Assembly (NCBI GenBank): GCA_002309575.1
Contig: DBXP01000039.1
Location: forward strand, 1 to 23,402
From: a bacterium UBP6_UBA1209
GTDB taxonomy: Bacteria; UBP6; UBA1177
DNA: 23,402 nt
Direction: 5' to 3'
The notes under the pieces are model-generated. The model was not told the origin of the DNA and made no database searches. It saw nothing but the letters and a program-made list of their open reading frames with translations. The position numbers and the translations under genes were made by a program. Positions 15,839-23,219 of this stretch are shown piece by piece; position 1 is the first letter of the stretch; the number at the start of each line of letters is the position of its first letter.

Positions 15839-17337
15839 TGCTCTACCTCCGTCGTCTTCAAATTCAAATTGACCGTCATATCCCTGTCTAAAGAAATAAC
15901 CATCGGTTTTATATTGAAATCTTCGTACTCGAAACCCAGGATCATCATTCCGCTCTCCTCCTTCGGCAGTTTGCGCTCGCACGGAGTCTTTTTGCAGATG
16001 GTCTTTCCGGATTCGCGGTTGTAGACCCGGACTCCAGGGATATTGGAATTGACTTTAAGCGTCATCGTCTTTTTGGAAGATTTCTGCGGTGCGGCAGCCG
16101 GAGCCTTTTTTCTGGCTGGCAGAGGCTGCTCCGATTTAATCTCAGGCTGAGGTCTTGCGGCCTGTTCTTCCGGCTTGGAGGCCTGTACCCTTTCGGCGAC
16201 CATCGGCGTATTCACCTTTGTTTGATATCTCCAGACAGCCAGAGCTCCGAGTGCAAGCAGAGAGACGATTATCGCAATTTTGAGGGTAAGAGAGCCTGCC
16301 CCGCCCTTATCCATCGTGACCTTTTCACTGCGGTTATTTGTGTTGTCGAGGATATTCTTGATTTCACGGTCGTATGGATTTTCGACTAGAAGAGGGTTGA
16401 TGCTCTGGACCGTGCCTGTGTTGAAAATAAAGGCCAGATTCAGCTTCGACTCAAGCCCGTGACGTATATAGGCAGCTTTAAGATCGCCAAGAAGCTGAAG
16501 CATCGAATCGTAACGGTTGCAGCTCTTTTTTTCGAGGCACTTCATTATTATCGCATCGATATCGCCTGTGATTTCCGGGTTCACAACAGACGGCAGTTTG
16601 GGGATATCAAACTGCTGTTTGCTCAATATTTTCATATAGTTGGTGTCATAAAACGGCAGCTGTCCTGTCAGCATTTCATACATGATTATGCCGAGCGAAT
16701 AGATATCGCTCGCAGCATAGATCTCCTCTCCCGCCGCCTGCTCCGGAGACATGTACTCAGGCGTTCCGAAGACAGCACCCGTTTTAGTCAGAGTGTGGTA
16801 GCGCAGATTCGGTTCAAGCATAGAATGGCGGATCTTGGAGATACCGAAATCGACTATCTTTACAAACGGATAGGTCCCCTCCTTTTCGGTGAGAAGGATA
16901 TTTTCAGGCTTCAGATCCCTGTGGATGATCCCTTTCCCGTGCGCCGAATAGAGCGCCAGCGCCACTTGGGAAGCCACGGCGATCGCAAACTCTAGCGGCA
17001 GCGAATGCCTCTCTTTGAGCTCCTCTGCCAGCGAGTGCCCCTCGACATATTCCATGACAAAGTATGCGTTGCCTTCGTTCGTGTAACCGAAATCAGAGAC
17101 ATCGGCAATGTTTACGTGACCGATACTGGAGGCTGAGATCGCCTCGCGGCGGAAACGCTCCACATACTCACGGTTTTTGCTCTGCTCGAAATGAAGGATC
17201 TTCACCGCCAGCTTTTTATGCAGGATCTCATGCTCGGCGAGGAAGACGTCGCCCATTCCGCCGGAACCGACCTGCTTGATGACACGATAGCGCTCGTTCA
17301 GAAGCTGCCCTACAAATTTTTCTGCAGGATATACCAT
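15835..17337 (-). CDS. Transmembrane Ser/Thr protein kinase with C-terminal PEGA-like domain
   Basis: 500 aa. The Hanks-type kinase domain (about 17-290) is complete: VGSGGMGDVF glycine loop, Lys46 in AVKIL, HRDLKPEN (Asp141), DFG (163-165), GTPEYMSPEQA and SDIYSLGIIMYEML, so it should be active. A low-complexity tether leads to one membrane segment (about 352-370, IAIIVSLLALGALAVW) and a Pro/Ala/Lys-rich stretch, then an extracytoplasmic beta domain (about 425-494) with a PEGA-like pattern and two Cys (448, 453). Such receptors may sense an envelope ligand. Its ATG is 12 bp after the lipoprotein stop, and it overlaps the PhoH start. No partner phosphatase of the PPM class is seen in the window. 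Confidence 0.93.
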   Translation of the reverse strand: MVYPAEKFVGQLLNERYRVIKQVGSGGMGDVFLAEHEILHKKLAVKILHFEQSKNREYVERFRREAISASSIGHVNIADVSDFGYTNEGNAYFVMEYVEGHSLAEELKERHSLPLEFAIAVASQVALALYSAHGKGIIHRDLKPENILLTEKEGTYPFVKIVDFGISKIRHSMLEPNLRYHTLTKTGAVFGTPEYMSPEQAAGEEIYAASDIYSLGIIMYEMLTGQLPFYDTNYMKILSKQQFDIPKLPSVVNPEITGDIDAIIMKCLEKKSCNRYDSMLQLLGDLKAAYIRHGLESKLNLAFIFNTGTVQSINPLLVENPYDREIKNILDNTNNRSEKVTMDKGGAGSLTLKIAIIVSLLALGALAVWRYQTKVNTPMVAERVQASKPEEQAARPQPEIKSEQPLPARKKAPAAAPQKSSKKTMTLKVNSNIPGVRVYNRESGKTICKKTPCERKLPKEESGMMILGFEYEDFNIKPMVISLDRDMTVNLNLKTTEVEQ

Positions 17338-17349
17338 CGCAAAACCCCG

Positions 17350-18510
17350 CTAGTAAGAAAGCTTCAGCGAATCGATATATATGCCGAAATCATTTTCGCT
17401 GGAATCGCTTACGAACCTGAATCCGAGCTGGACCTTCTGACCTTTATAACCGGTTATATCGCCTGTAAATTTATAATATGATGTTCCGAGCTGCTGCGTG
17501 AGCTTTGTCCCGGTCGAGTCGAGAGCCGAATTTGTAGAGGCCGTGCCTTCCGCAACGAGCTTGACACCTGACTGTGCGCCCCAGATCGAGTCCTGCGGCA
17601 GGATCAGAAGCTCCGCATAGTCAAGCGGGGAGTTCAGACTGCCGACGATGGAGACCCATGCGTAGAACTCGACCTTAACAACACTTTCATCAGGGATAAA
17701 AAGCTCGGGACTCGAGTTCTCTGAATTTACAAAATAGATGATATCGTTGCAGTTGTCGCTGTAGTTGCCGGCAAGGTTCGTAGCAATGACCTTCGATCCG
17801 CTGTGAGCCACCTCAGGTCCTGAAGTCGGAAGTCCGAGCTGCCAGCACGGATTTGCCGCATCGGCAGCGATAGCGATCTTCCAGTTTGCCGGATTTTCAA
17901 AATCTTCGCTGAAGAATGTCACGTGTTTGTAGCCGTCACCGGTGTCACCGGAATCGGGCTGGGAATCGCCTGTATCAGGAAGCGTGTCACCAGTATCGGG
18001 AAGTGAATCGCCGGTATCGGGCAAAGAGTCGCCTGTATCCGGAAACGAATCACCGGAATCGGGCTGGGAATCGCCTGTATCCGGAAGCGTGTCACCGGAA
18101 TCGGGAGCAGTATCTCCCTCCTGTCCCGGAACATAGCACTTGCCTGTTGCACGGTTGCATTTGGCATTGTATCCAAGAGAGACGCAGTCTTCATCTTTCG
18201 CGCAAAGCACCTGCTCAGCCTCGTTGTTGGTGATGCAGAAGTGTTCGTCCAAAAGGCATTTCCATCCTACCGGGCACTCTGCCGGACTTGAACAGGCCTG
18301 ACGTTTTCTGCAGTAATAAACCAGGGTCTGGAGCACCGGATCCTGCTGCGGGTTATCAAAATCGCAGTAAGAATCCCTTGAGCAGTTGGCGTTGCTGGAA
18401 CACTGGACATTTACGACCTGTTCCCCCTCCTCGTCCTCGTCTCCGCCGCATGACAAAAATAAAACCGGTATCAAAATAAAACCAAAAATCAGGAATAAGC
18501 TCCTTTTCAT
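17350..18510 (-). CDS. Cys-rich lipoprotein with PDTGD repeats and jelly-roll-like C-terminus
   Basis: 386 aa; ATG with GGAGG 5 bp upstream. The signal MKRSLFLIFGFILIPVLFLS ends in a lipobox Cys21. A Cys-rich region (37-125, 12 Cys in motifs like CSSNANCSRDSYC and CAKDEDCVSLGYNAKC) is followed by eight heptad repeats of the form PD(S/T)GD(S/T)x (136-190), an acidic flexible spacer. The C-terminus (about 196-386) starts FFSEDFENPANWKI and ends FGIYIDSLKLSY, a pattern like MAM or carbohydrate-binding jelly-roll domains. It is probably outer-membrane anchored and surface or periplasm exposed. It heads the kinase operon, with its own promoter. Function unknown; binding of a glycan or protein is an inference. 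Confidence 0.87.
   Translation of the reverse strand: MKRSLFLIFGFILIPVLFLSCGGDEDEEGEQVVNVQCSSNANCSRDSYCDFDNPQQDPVLQTLVYYCRKRQACSSPAECPVGWKCLLDEHFCITNNEAEQVLCAKDEDCVSLGYNAKCNRATGKCYVPGQEGDTAPDSGDTLPDTGDSQPDSGDSFPDTGDSLPDTGDSLPDTGDTLPDTGDSQPDSGDTGDGYKHVTFFSEDFENPANWKIAIAADAANPCWQLGLPTSGPEVAHSGSKVIATNLAGNYSDNCNDIIYFVNSENSSPELFIPDESVVKVEFYAWVSIVGSLNSPLDYAELLILPQDSIWGAQSGVKLVAEGTASTNSALDSTGTKLTQQLGTSYYKFTGDITGYKGQKVQLGFRFVSDSSENDFGIYIDSLKLSY
17941..18105 (-). repeat. 21-bp tandem repeats encoding PDTGD heptads
   Basis: Eight copies of a 21-nt unit (the last one residue short) encode PD(S/T)GD(S/T) plus L, Q or F. The copies are diverged at synonymous sites but stay in register. Such in-frame arrays can expand or contract in 21-nt steps, changing spacer length without a frameshift. 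Confidence 0.9.
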
Positions 18511-18551
18511 CTATGCCTCCGTGTTGCATTCACATTAAACTAAATCGGAAT

Positions 18552-18579
18552 ATTCTAGTTTTAAAGTGCTTTATTTCAA
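18552..18579 (-). promoter_or_regulatory. Candidate sigma-70 promoter for the lipoprotein-kinase operon
   Basis: On the minus strand TTGAAA (18574-18579) and TAGAAT (18552-18557, five of six) are 16 bp apart. A start near 18545 gives a leader of about 35 nt with GGAGG before the ATG at 18510. Good match and position. Confidence 0.55.
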
Positions 18580-18730
18580 TTTTTTGCCCTTAAAACAGCT
18601 CGATATTTGCTTTTGAGACCTTCCGGCGCCTTGATAGTTTTTTAATTTTTTTTACGTCGCGGGCTCTGTGTTGAAAAAAAAATTGCAAAAAAAATTTCTA
18701 AATTCCGGCCGCAGGCTCCGATTTTCAAGT
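18580..18730. other. AT-rich divergent intergenic region with A/T-tracts
   Basis: Between the lipoprotein promoter and the sigma-54 site I find no ORF or RNA. There are four homopolymer runs: T6 (18638-18643), T8 (18646-18653), A9 (18674-18682) and A8 (18687-18694). Their centres lie 9 and 12.5 bp apart within each pair, near the helical repeat, so the DNA may be bent. That would suit activator looping to the sigma-54 promoter, but no activator site is recognised. Confidence 0.4.
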
Positions 18731-18747
18731 CTGGCATGATTTTTGCT
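18731..18747 (+). promoter_or_regulatory. Sigma-54 (RpoN) -24/-12 promoter for the hisC-like gene
   Basis: CTGGCATGATTTTTGCT matches the RpoN consensus YTGGCACGRNNNTTGCW at all defined positions but one (T for C). The invariant GG and GC are at the correct spacing. A start near 18757 leaves about 30 nt to the ATG at 18787. Expression would need sigma-54 and an enhancer-binding activator encoded elsewhere. Confidence 0.7.
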
Positions 18748-18786
18748 CTTGAGAGTGCCTTTATTTTGAATTTAAGGGTAAAAAAA

Positions 18787-19911
18787 ATGAGGGAACACAA
18801 CATCACAGTTGAAAAAAGGCTGACATCGAGTTTTTTGGAAAATCTTGAACCTTACTCTCCTATTTCGAGCCGCGACAAGATCCTTCAGGGCAATATGACA
18901 TGCGATCTGCCGCCGCTGAAACTTGACTGGAACGAATCTACTCTTCCCCCCTCGGTCGCAGTAAAAAACGCGATCGTGGACGCGATGGCAAACAACCAGA
19001 ACCTGCTGAACTGGTATCCCGAGCTTTACAGCAAGGAACTTCGCCGCAAACTTGCGAACTATACCGGCCGCTCAAGCGATGAAATACTTGTCACAAACGG
19101 AAGCGACGACGCTCTGGATCTGATTTGCAAAGTTTTTCTTGAACCGCACGATCAGGTTCTTATCCCCTCGCCGACCTACACCCACTTTTTGACTTATGCT
19201 ACATCCCGTAATGCAGACCTTAAAATAATTGAGGCAGACGATCCTTTCGCTGCGGACATCACACCGATCCTGCAAAATCTGACGCCGGCGACAAAGCTCA
19301 TTTACGTCGTCAACCCCAACAACCCGACAGGAGTCCTTCTTGACAGGCAGCAGGTCGCAACTCTCTGCACCGTGGCTTCGCATTCGATCGTAATCATTGA
19401 CGAGGCATACTTCGAATTTTCAGGCAAAACAGTGCTTCCGCTCCTTGACGAGTTCCCAAACCTGATCGTCACGAGGACCTTCTCGAAGGCGTGGGCACTT
19501 GCAGGACTTAGAATCGGCTATCTTCTTACAAATGTTGAGCTTATTTCCCAGCTCATGAAGGTTTTGAACCCCAAAAGCGTAAGTTCGCTTGCTCAAATCG
19601 CGGCAGCTGCAGCTATTGACGACAAACAGTATATGGAAAAATATGTTCAGGATGTAAAAAACTGCAAACTCGCAATGCTCGATTTTTTCAGAAAAAAAGA
19701 GATCAAAGCCTACGACAGCCAGGCCAATTATATCATGGTCCAGCATCCAAGACTTCAAAAGCTCCTCTCTGAAATGGAAAAAGAGAACATTTTCGTCCGT
19801 GACAGAAGCACATTCAAAAATCTCCCCGGATTCTTCAGAATAACTCTCGCCGACCACACCCAGACGAACGATTTCCTGGAAAGAATGGAAAAAGTTCTGG
19901 ATAAGGTGTAA
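18787..19911 (+). CDS. HisC-like PLP aminotransferase
   Basis: 374 aa from the ATG at 18787, which has AAGGG about 8 bp upstream; longer readings would run into the sigma-54 site. It is a fold-type I class II aminotransferase of the histidinol-phosphate type: LDWNES near 46-51, TNGSDDALDLI, NPNNPTG (176-182), IIDEAYFEFSG (Asp205), PLP Lys234 in TFSKAWALAGLRIGYL, and a C-terminal FFRITLAD with the carboxylate-binding Arg. HisC uses imidazole-acetol phosphate and glutamate in histidine synthesis, but no other his gene is near, there is an N-terminal extension of about 40 residues, and control appears to be by sigma-54. A related role in a different amino acid or surface-polysaccharide pathway is possible. 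It converges on the sulfatase-fold gene with 6 bp between stops. Confidence 0.85.
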   Translation: MREHNITVEKRLTSSFLENLEPYSPISSRDKILQGNMTCDLPPLKLDWNESTLPPSVAVKNAIVDAMANNQNLLNWYPELYSKELRRKLANYTGRSSDEILVTNGSDDALDLICKVFLEPHDQVLIPSPTYTHFLTYATSRNADLKIIEADDPFAADITPILQNLTPATKLIYVVNPNNPTGVLLDRQQVATLCTVASHSIVIIDEAYFEFSGKTVLPLLDEFPNLIVTRTFSKAWALAGLRIGYLLTNVELISQLMKVLNPKSVSSLAQIAAAAAIDDKQYMEKYVQDVKNCKLAMLDFFRKKEIKAYDSQANYIMVQHPRLQKLLSEMEKENIFVRDRSTFKNLPGFFRITLADHTQTNDFLERMEKVLDKV

Positions 19912-19917
19912 ATCCTG

Positions 19918-21789
19918 TTACCGGCTTACGGCTTTGCTGTTCAGTTCGTAATTCTGATAATTAATAAAGTTGATCAGCCTTTCGACTCTGTTTTTATCGA
20001 GAGTATCTACCAGATTGTTCTTCTCCAGAGGATCATTTTTAAGGTTGAAGCAGTATTTTCTGCCGGTGACATGGTTGAAAAAGAATTTGCGGTTCCCGTC
20101 GAGAATCCCGCTGTGCAGATTCATTGCCCTTGTATAGATGAACACAGGGCTGGATTTTCCTTCGAACATATTGTTGCCGGTCCACCTCTTTTCCGGCTCG
20201 ATCCCGGCCAAAACCGCCAGTGTAGGTGCGACATCCAGAACTGTCGTCGGATTAGTGACCGTCTGCGGCGCCGCATCGGTGACTCCTTTTATGTAAATTA
20301 GAAACGGGACATGGAGGTTTTCATCCCAAAGATAGTTAGGATGGATATAGTTCCCGACCTTCCTGCCGAATCCCTCGCCATGGTCACTGGTAAAGACAAC
20401 TATCGAATTTTCAAGAATATTTTCCTTATCCAGCCTCTCCAGAAATTCTTCCATTTTTCTGTTTACATACTCCTGCGATTTATATTGACGCTCCAGAGAG
20501 TTCAGATGCGAAATGTCTTCAAACGGGACTTCATATGGCGCATGAGTCCAATAGGAAAAATATATTGAGAAAAACGACCTGTTCTGAGCTTTAAGTTCTT
20601 CAATTTGCTTAAAAAAATCATCAAGAACGATCTCTTCCTCGATTGCAGTTTCCGTCCCGAACCGCTTTTTGAATGTTTTGTTTTTGATTATCTGCGACGG
20701 TTCAAAGACATGATCTATTTTTTTGATCGTTTTCAAATTATCAAAATCGTCAAAATCAAGCAGGACCGGCGAAAAAAAAGATGTGTGATAACCGTTTTTC
20801 TTAAATAGATCGAAAACCGAATAGCAGTCGAACTCTCTCTCTATTCTTGTTATCGATTCGTAATCAGTTCCCGGATTGTTTGAACAAAAAAGCGAAAGGA
20901 CCGATCTTGTAGTAGCCGGGAAAACCGTTCTATGCGATACAAAATTCAAAGATTTACATGACAAATCACTTAGAAAAGAGAGGTTGCAGTTCTTATCTCC
21001 GCCCAGCGGAGTCCTTTCAAATGCAGTGCTCTCAAGAATGACAACGATCACATTTTTCCCTTTTGTACTGGAATAATCGAATCCTATCTTCGGAAAAGTC
21101 TCTTTTTCATCAATAATTCCCGGGTATTGAACAGGTTCGACCTCTTTTTTCACATCAAGATAGTATGAACTCAAGATCCTTGTGGAGAAGTATTCAAAAA
21201 TCGGGCTTTTTTCCAGACCGACAGTCTCTTCAAAAGGCAAAAAGGCGGAAACGATGCAAAAAACGACATTCACCGCAAGCAAAACCGCCAAAACTCTGTC
21301 AGAAAAAGGCTTGATGATATAAGCCCTGTTTTTTATGAGAAAAAGCAGGATCAACAGCAATGAAAATAAATAGAATAATATTATTCCTGCAAGAAAGAGA
21401 TTCAGGGAGAAAATAAAGTAACTTGAAAGTTCGCTTGAATCATACACCAGAAACCTGTTGAGCCCGAAATTGCTGAATCCGCGGAAATACTGGAAAATCG
21501 AAAAATCATACAAATAAAAGGCGCCTGCAGACAAAAAGAGCGCAAAAAAGATAAAACCGGAAACCCTGAATTTACTAAACAGATCAAAAATCCTGAAAAA
21601 AAGATAGAGCAGAATAAAATCTGACGCCGCAAAAATCACAGAGAGCGGAAAGAGAAGCAGAACCGGGAAATGATCCGGCACATACACCAGATACTGACCG
21701 GCCAAAAGAACCTTGTAAAGCAAAGCAAAAATATAGAAAATTGAGAACAAATACCTGGAATTATAAGAGAACTCCATATATTTCTGCAT
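19918..21789 (-). CDS. Membrane sulfatase-fold phosphoglycerol/phosphoethanolamine-transferase-like protein
   Basis: 623 aa, ATG with GAGG upstream. About five N-terminal membrane segments (roughly 15-35, 42-68, 76-95, 122-153, 165-185) are followed by an extracytoplasmic alkaline-phosphatase/sulfatase domain (about 243-585): VIVVILESTAF (metal-site Glu253), FPATTRSVLSLF with a candidate nucleophile Thr293 or Thr294, HAPYEVPF, and VVFTSDHGEGFG (Asp469, His470), then HVPFLIYIKG. The layout resembles LtaS and OpgB/MdoB, which move phosphoglycerol groups onto envelope polymers. The C/S-x-P-x-R sulfatase motif is missing, so a transferase is favoured over a true sulfatase. Acceptor and donor are unknown. 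Confidence 0.85.
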   Translation of the reverse strand: MQKYMEFSYNSRYLFSIFYIFALLYKVLLAGQYLVYVPDHFPVLLLFPLSVIFAASDFILLYLFFRIFDLFSKFRVSGFIFFALFLSAGAFYLYDFSIFQYFRGFSNFGLNRFLVYDSSELSSYFIFSLNLFLAGIILFYLFSLLLILLFLIKNRAYIIKPFSDRVLAVLLAVNVVFCIVSAFLPFEETVGLEKSPIFEYFSTRILSSYYLDVKKEVEPVQYPGIIDEKETFPKIGFDYSSTKGKNVIVVILESTAFERTPLGGDKNCNLSFLSDLSCKSLNFVSHRTVFPATTRSVLSLFCSNNPGTDYESITRIEREFDCYSVFDLFKKNGYHTSFFSPVLLDFDDFDNLKTIKKIDHVFEPSQIIKNKTFKKRFGTETAIEEEIVLDDFFKQIEELKAQNRSFFSIYFSYWTHAPYEVPFEDISHLNSLERQYKSQEYVNRKMEEFLERLDKENILENSIVVFTSDHGEGFGRKVGNYIHPNYLWDENLHVPFLIYIKGVTDAAPQTVTNPTTVLDVAPTLAVLAGIEPEKRWTGNNMFEGKSSPVFIYTRAMNLHSGILDGNRKFFFNHVTGRKYCFNLKNDPLEKNNLVDTLDKNRVERLINFINYQNYELNSKAVSR

Positions 21790-21831
21790 TCTTGGACCTC
21801 TTTATCAATCACCGGGACATCATATTCCATA

Positions 21832-21861
21832 ATTATAAATTTATCCAGAGGTCTATTTGAA
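21832..21861 (-). promoter_or_regulatory. Candidate promoter for the sulfatase-fold gene
   Basis: A perfect TATAAT (21832-21837, minus strand) lies 18 bp after TTCAAA (21856-21861, four of six to TTGACA). The -35 overlaps the end of the coiled-coil gene. The 63-bp gap can hold a leader of about 37 nt. It suggests this gene can be expressed apart from the coiled-coil gene. Confidence 0.45.
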
Positions 21862-23154
21862 CTTTTTTGCGAAATCGTTGAGATCGTTATTTAACTTATT
21901 AAAATCATTAGCATATTTGGAAACTTTTTCCATCATTTGACTGACTTCCGAGACTATTTTGTCGCCCTCGATCCTGCACTCGGAGGAGAGTTCCGACTTG
22001 TTCTGAGTGCACTTCGAGTTGAAGGCATCTATCCTTTGGTTTGCATCTTTAAAAAACACAATAAATTCAGAGCTCTCTTTTTCAAGCTTCTTCATCGTAT
22101 CGACAAGTCCAGTGTAAGTTTTGAGAAGCTGACGGTTGTTTCTGCTCTTTACCACCTCGATGTCGTTGTCACTCGTGCCAAGACGCTGTTTCAGATGTCC
22201 GTTCTGCTCCTCAAGGCTTTTGATGTAGGAGAGCATCGTCTGCTTTGCGTTTTCGGTCTTTGCAGCGATATCCTTCAGCAGATCACGGTGGAAATCATCC
22301 TCAAGCGGACCAGATTTAGACTTCTCGGATTTATACTGGTCCAGCTTTTCGTTTGCCGTCGTAAAGAGAGCCTCCATCTCCTTTTCAATTGCCTGACACT
22401 TTGCTGCGTCATGCTTTTTTATGCACAGATCTTCCGCCTGACTCACCTTTTTCTGCATGGTCTGCGTAAATGCGGAGAGTTCGGCGTTCATCTTCAGCAG
22501 CCTCTCCAGATTCAGAATCAGGGCATCAGCGCTGTTTTTTGCGTAATTTGAAGTATTTCTTGCAGAGATCGTCTGTGATTTTGACAACTTAAAGAGCTTG
22601 TCATCTCTTTTGAGGCTATCCTGGATCGCACTTATGAGCCCCTTTTTCGCTCTCAGGTTGTCGCCTATATTCTGGTCAAACTCGCGCCTTGCGATCTCGT
22701 TCTGCTCTTCGTTTATACGTTTTGCCTTCTTTGCCGAGCTATCCAGAAGTTCAAGATTCCTGTCAAAATTTTCACGTTCGCTGTTCAGTTCGTCAGCCGA
22801 TTTCAAAAGGGTGATTTCTGAATTTTCGCAAAGTGCAGCATCTCCGCCCTTTCCGCACTCTTTGTTGAAATCCGTAAGTCTCTCCTCGTAATCTGCAAGA
22901 AGTTCCTTCATATGCGGAAGGCGGTTTCTCAACGATTCCCTCGTATCGCAGTAAATCTGCAGCTCCTTAAGAACCTCCCAAGCCAGATTCTGCGGCTTTT
23001 TGATGCAATCCTTCTCATCAGCCGAAAGCCTTTTCTCGATCTCGGCGATTTTCTTCTTGTCCTGAGCTAACCTCTTGATTTCTTTCGAATAATCATCTGC
23101 AAAAAGCAAAAATGAAACAGCAAGGGCAACAGAAGCCAAAAATATCTTTTTCAT
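21853..23154 (-). CDS. Exported coiled-coil protein of unknown function
   Basis: 433 aa, ATG with AAGGAGG 5-6 bp upstream. A cleavable signal peptide (MKKIFLASVALAVSFLLFA) is followed by long Lys/Glu/Leu-rich helices across almost the whole length (about 22-430), with heptad-like spacing in stretches such as EIKRLAQDKKKIAEIEKRL, LLDSSAKKAKRINEEQNEIA, LESLEKEMEALF-like and MMEKVSKYANDFNKLNNDLNDFAKKF. Ten Cys are scattered (for example KDCIKK, ECGKGGDAALCEN, DLCIKKHDAAKCQ, NSKCTQNKSELSSEC), mostly in close pairs that could form disulfides in helical hairpins in the periplasm. No lipobox or membrane segment follows. I do not recognise the family. It is transcribed after gdhA, separated from it by a strong terminator. 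Confidence 0.82.
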   Translation of the reverse strand: MKKIFLASVALAVSFLLFADDYSKEIKRLAQDKKKIAEIEKRLSADEKDCIKKPQNLAWEVLKELQIYCDTRESLRNRLPHMKELLADYEERLTDFNKECGKGGDAALCENSEITLLKSADELNSERENFDRNLELLDSSAKKAKRINEEQNEIARREFDQNIGDNLRAKKGLISAIQDSLKRDDKLFKLSKSQTISARNTSNYAKNSADALILNLERLLKMNAELSAFTQTMQKKVSQAEDLCIKKHDAAKCQAIEKEMEALFTTANEKLDQYKSEKSKSGPLEDDFHRDLLKDIAAKTENAKQTMLSYIKSLEEQNGHLKQRLGTSDNDIEVVKSRNNRQLLKTYTGLVDTMKKLEKESSEFIVFFKDANQRIDAFNSKCTQNKSELSSECRIEGDKIVSEVSQMMEKVSKYANDFNKLNNDLNDFAKKFK

Positions 23155-23167
23155 TGAGCCTCCTTAT

Positions 23168-23195
23168 AAAAAAAAGGGAGAGCCGAAGCTCTCCC
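23168..23195 (-). terminator. Intrinsic terminator of gdhA
   Basis: On the minus strand an 8-bp perfect stem GGGAGAGC/GCTCTCCC with a TTCG loop (23176-23195) is followed by eight T residues (23168-23175). The C-UUCG-G tetraloop is exceptionally stable. It is the clearest terminator in the window and ends just before the ribosome site of the coiled-coil gene. Confidence 0.93.
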
Positions 23196-23219
23196 GAAAA
23201 AGAAGAATGAAGCTTAAGT

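Noticed and set aside
15839..15982. N-terminal extension of the PhoH frame
   Set aside because: It lies inside the kinase gene; the ATG at 15838 has GGAGGT and begins the PIN domain.
18546..18556. GGAATATTC palindrome upstream of the lipoprotein gene as an operator
   Set aside because: Short AT-rich palindrome overlapping the candidate -10; no second copy found nearby.
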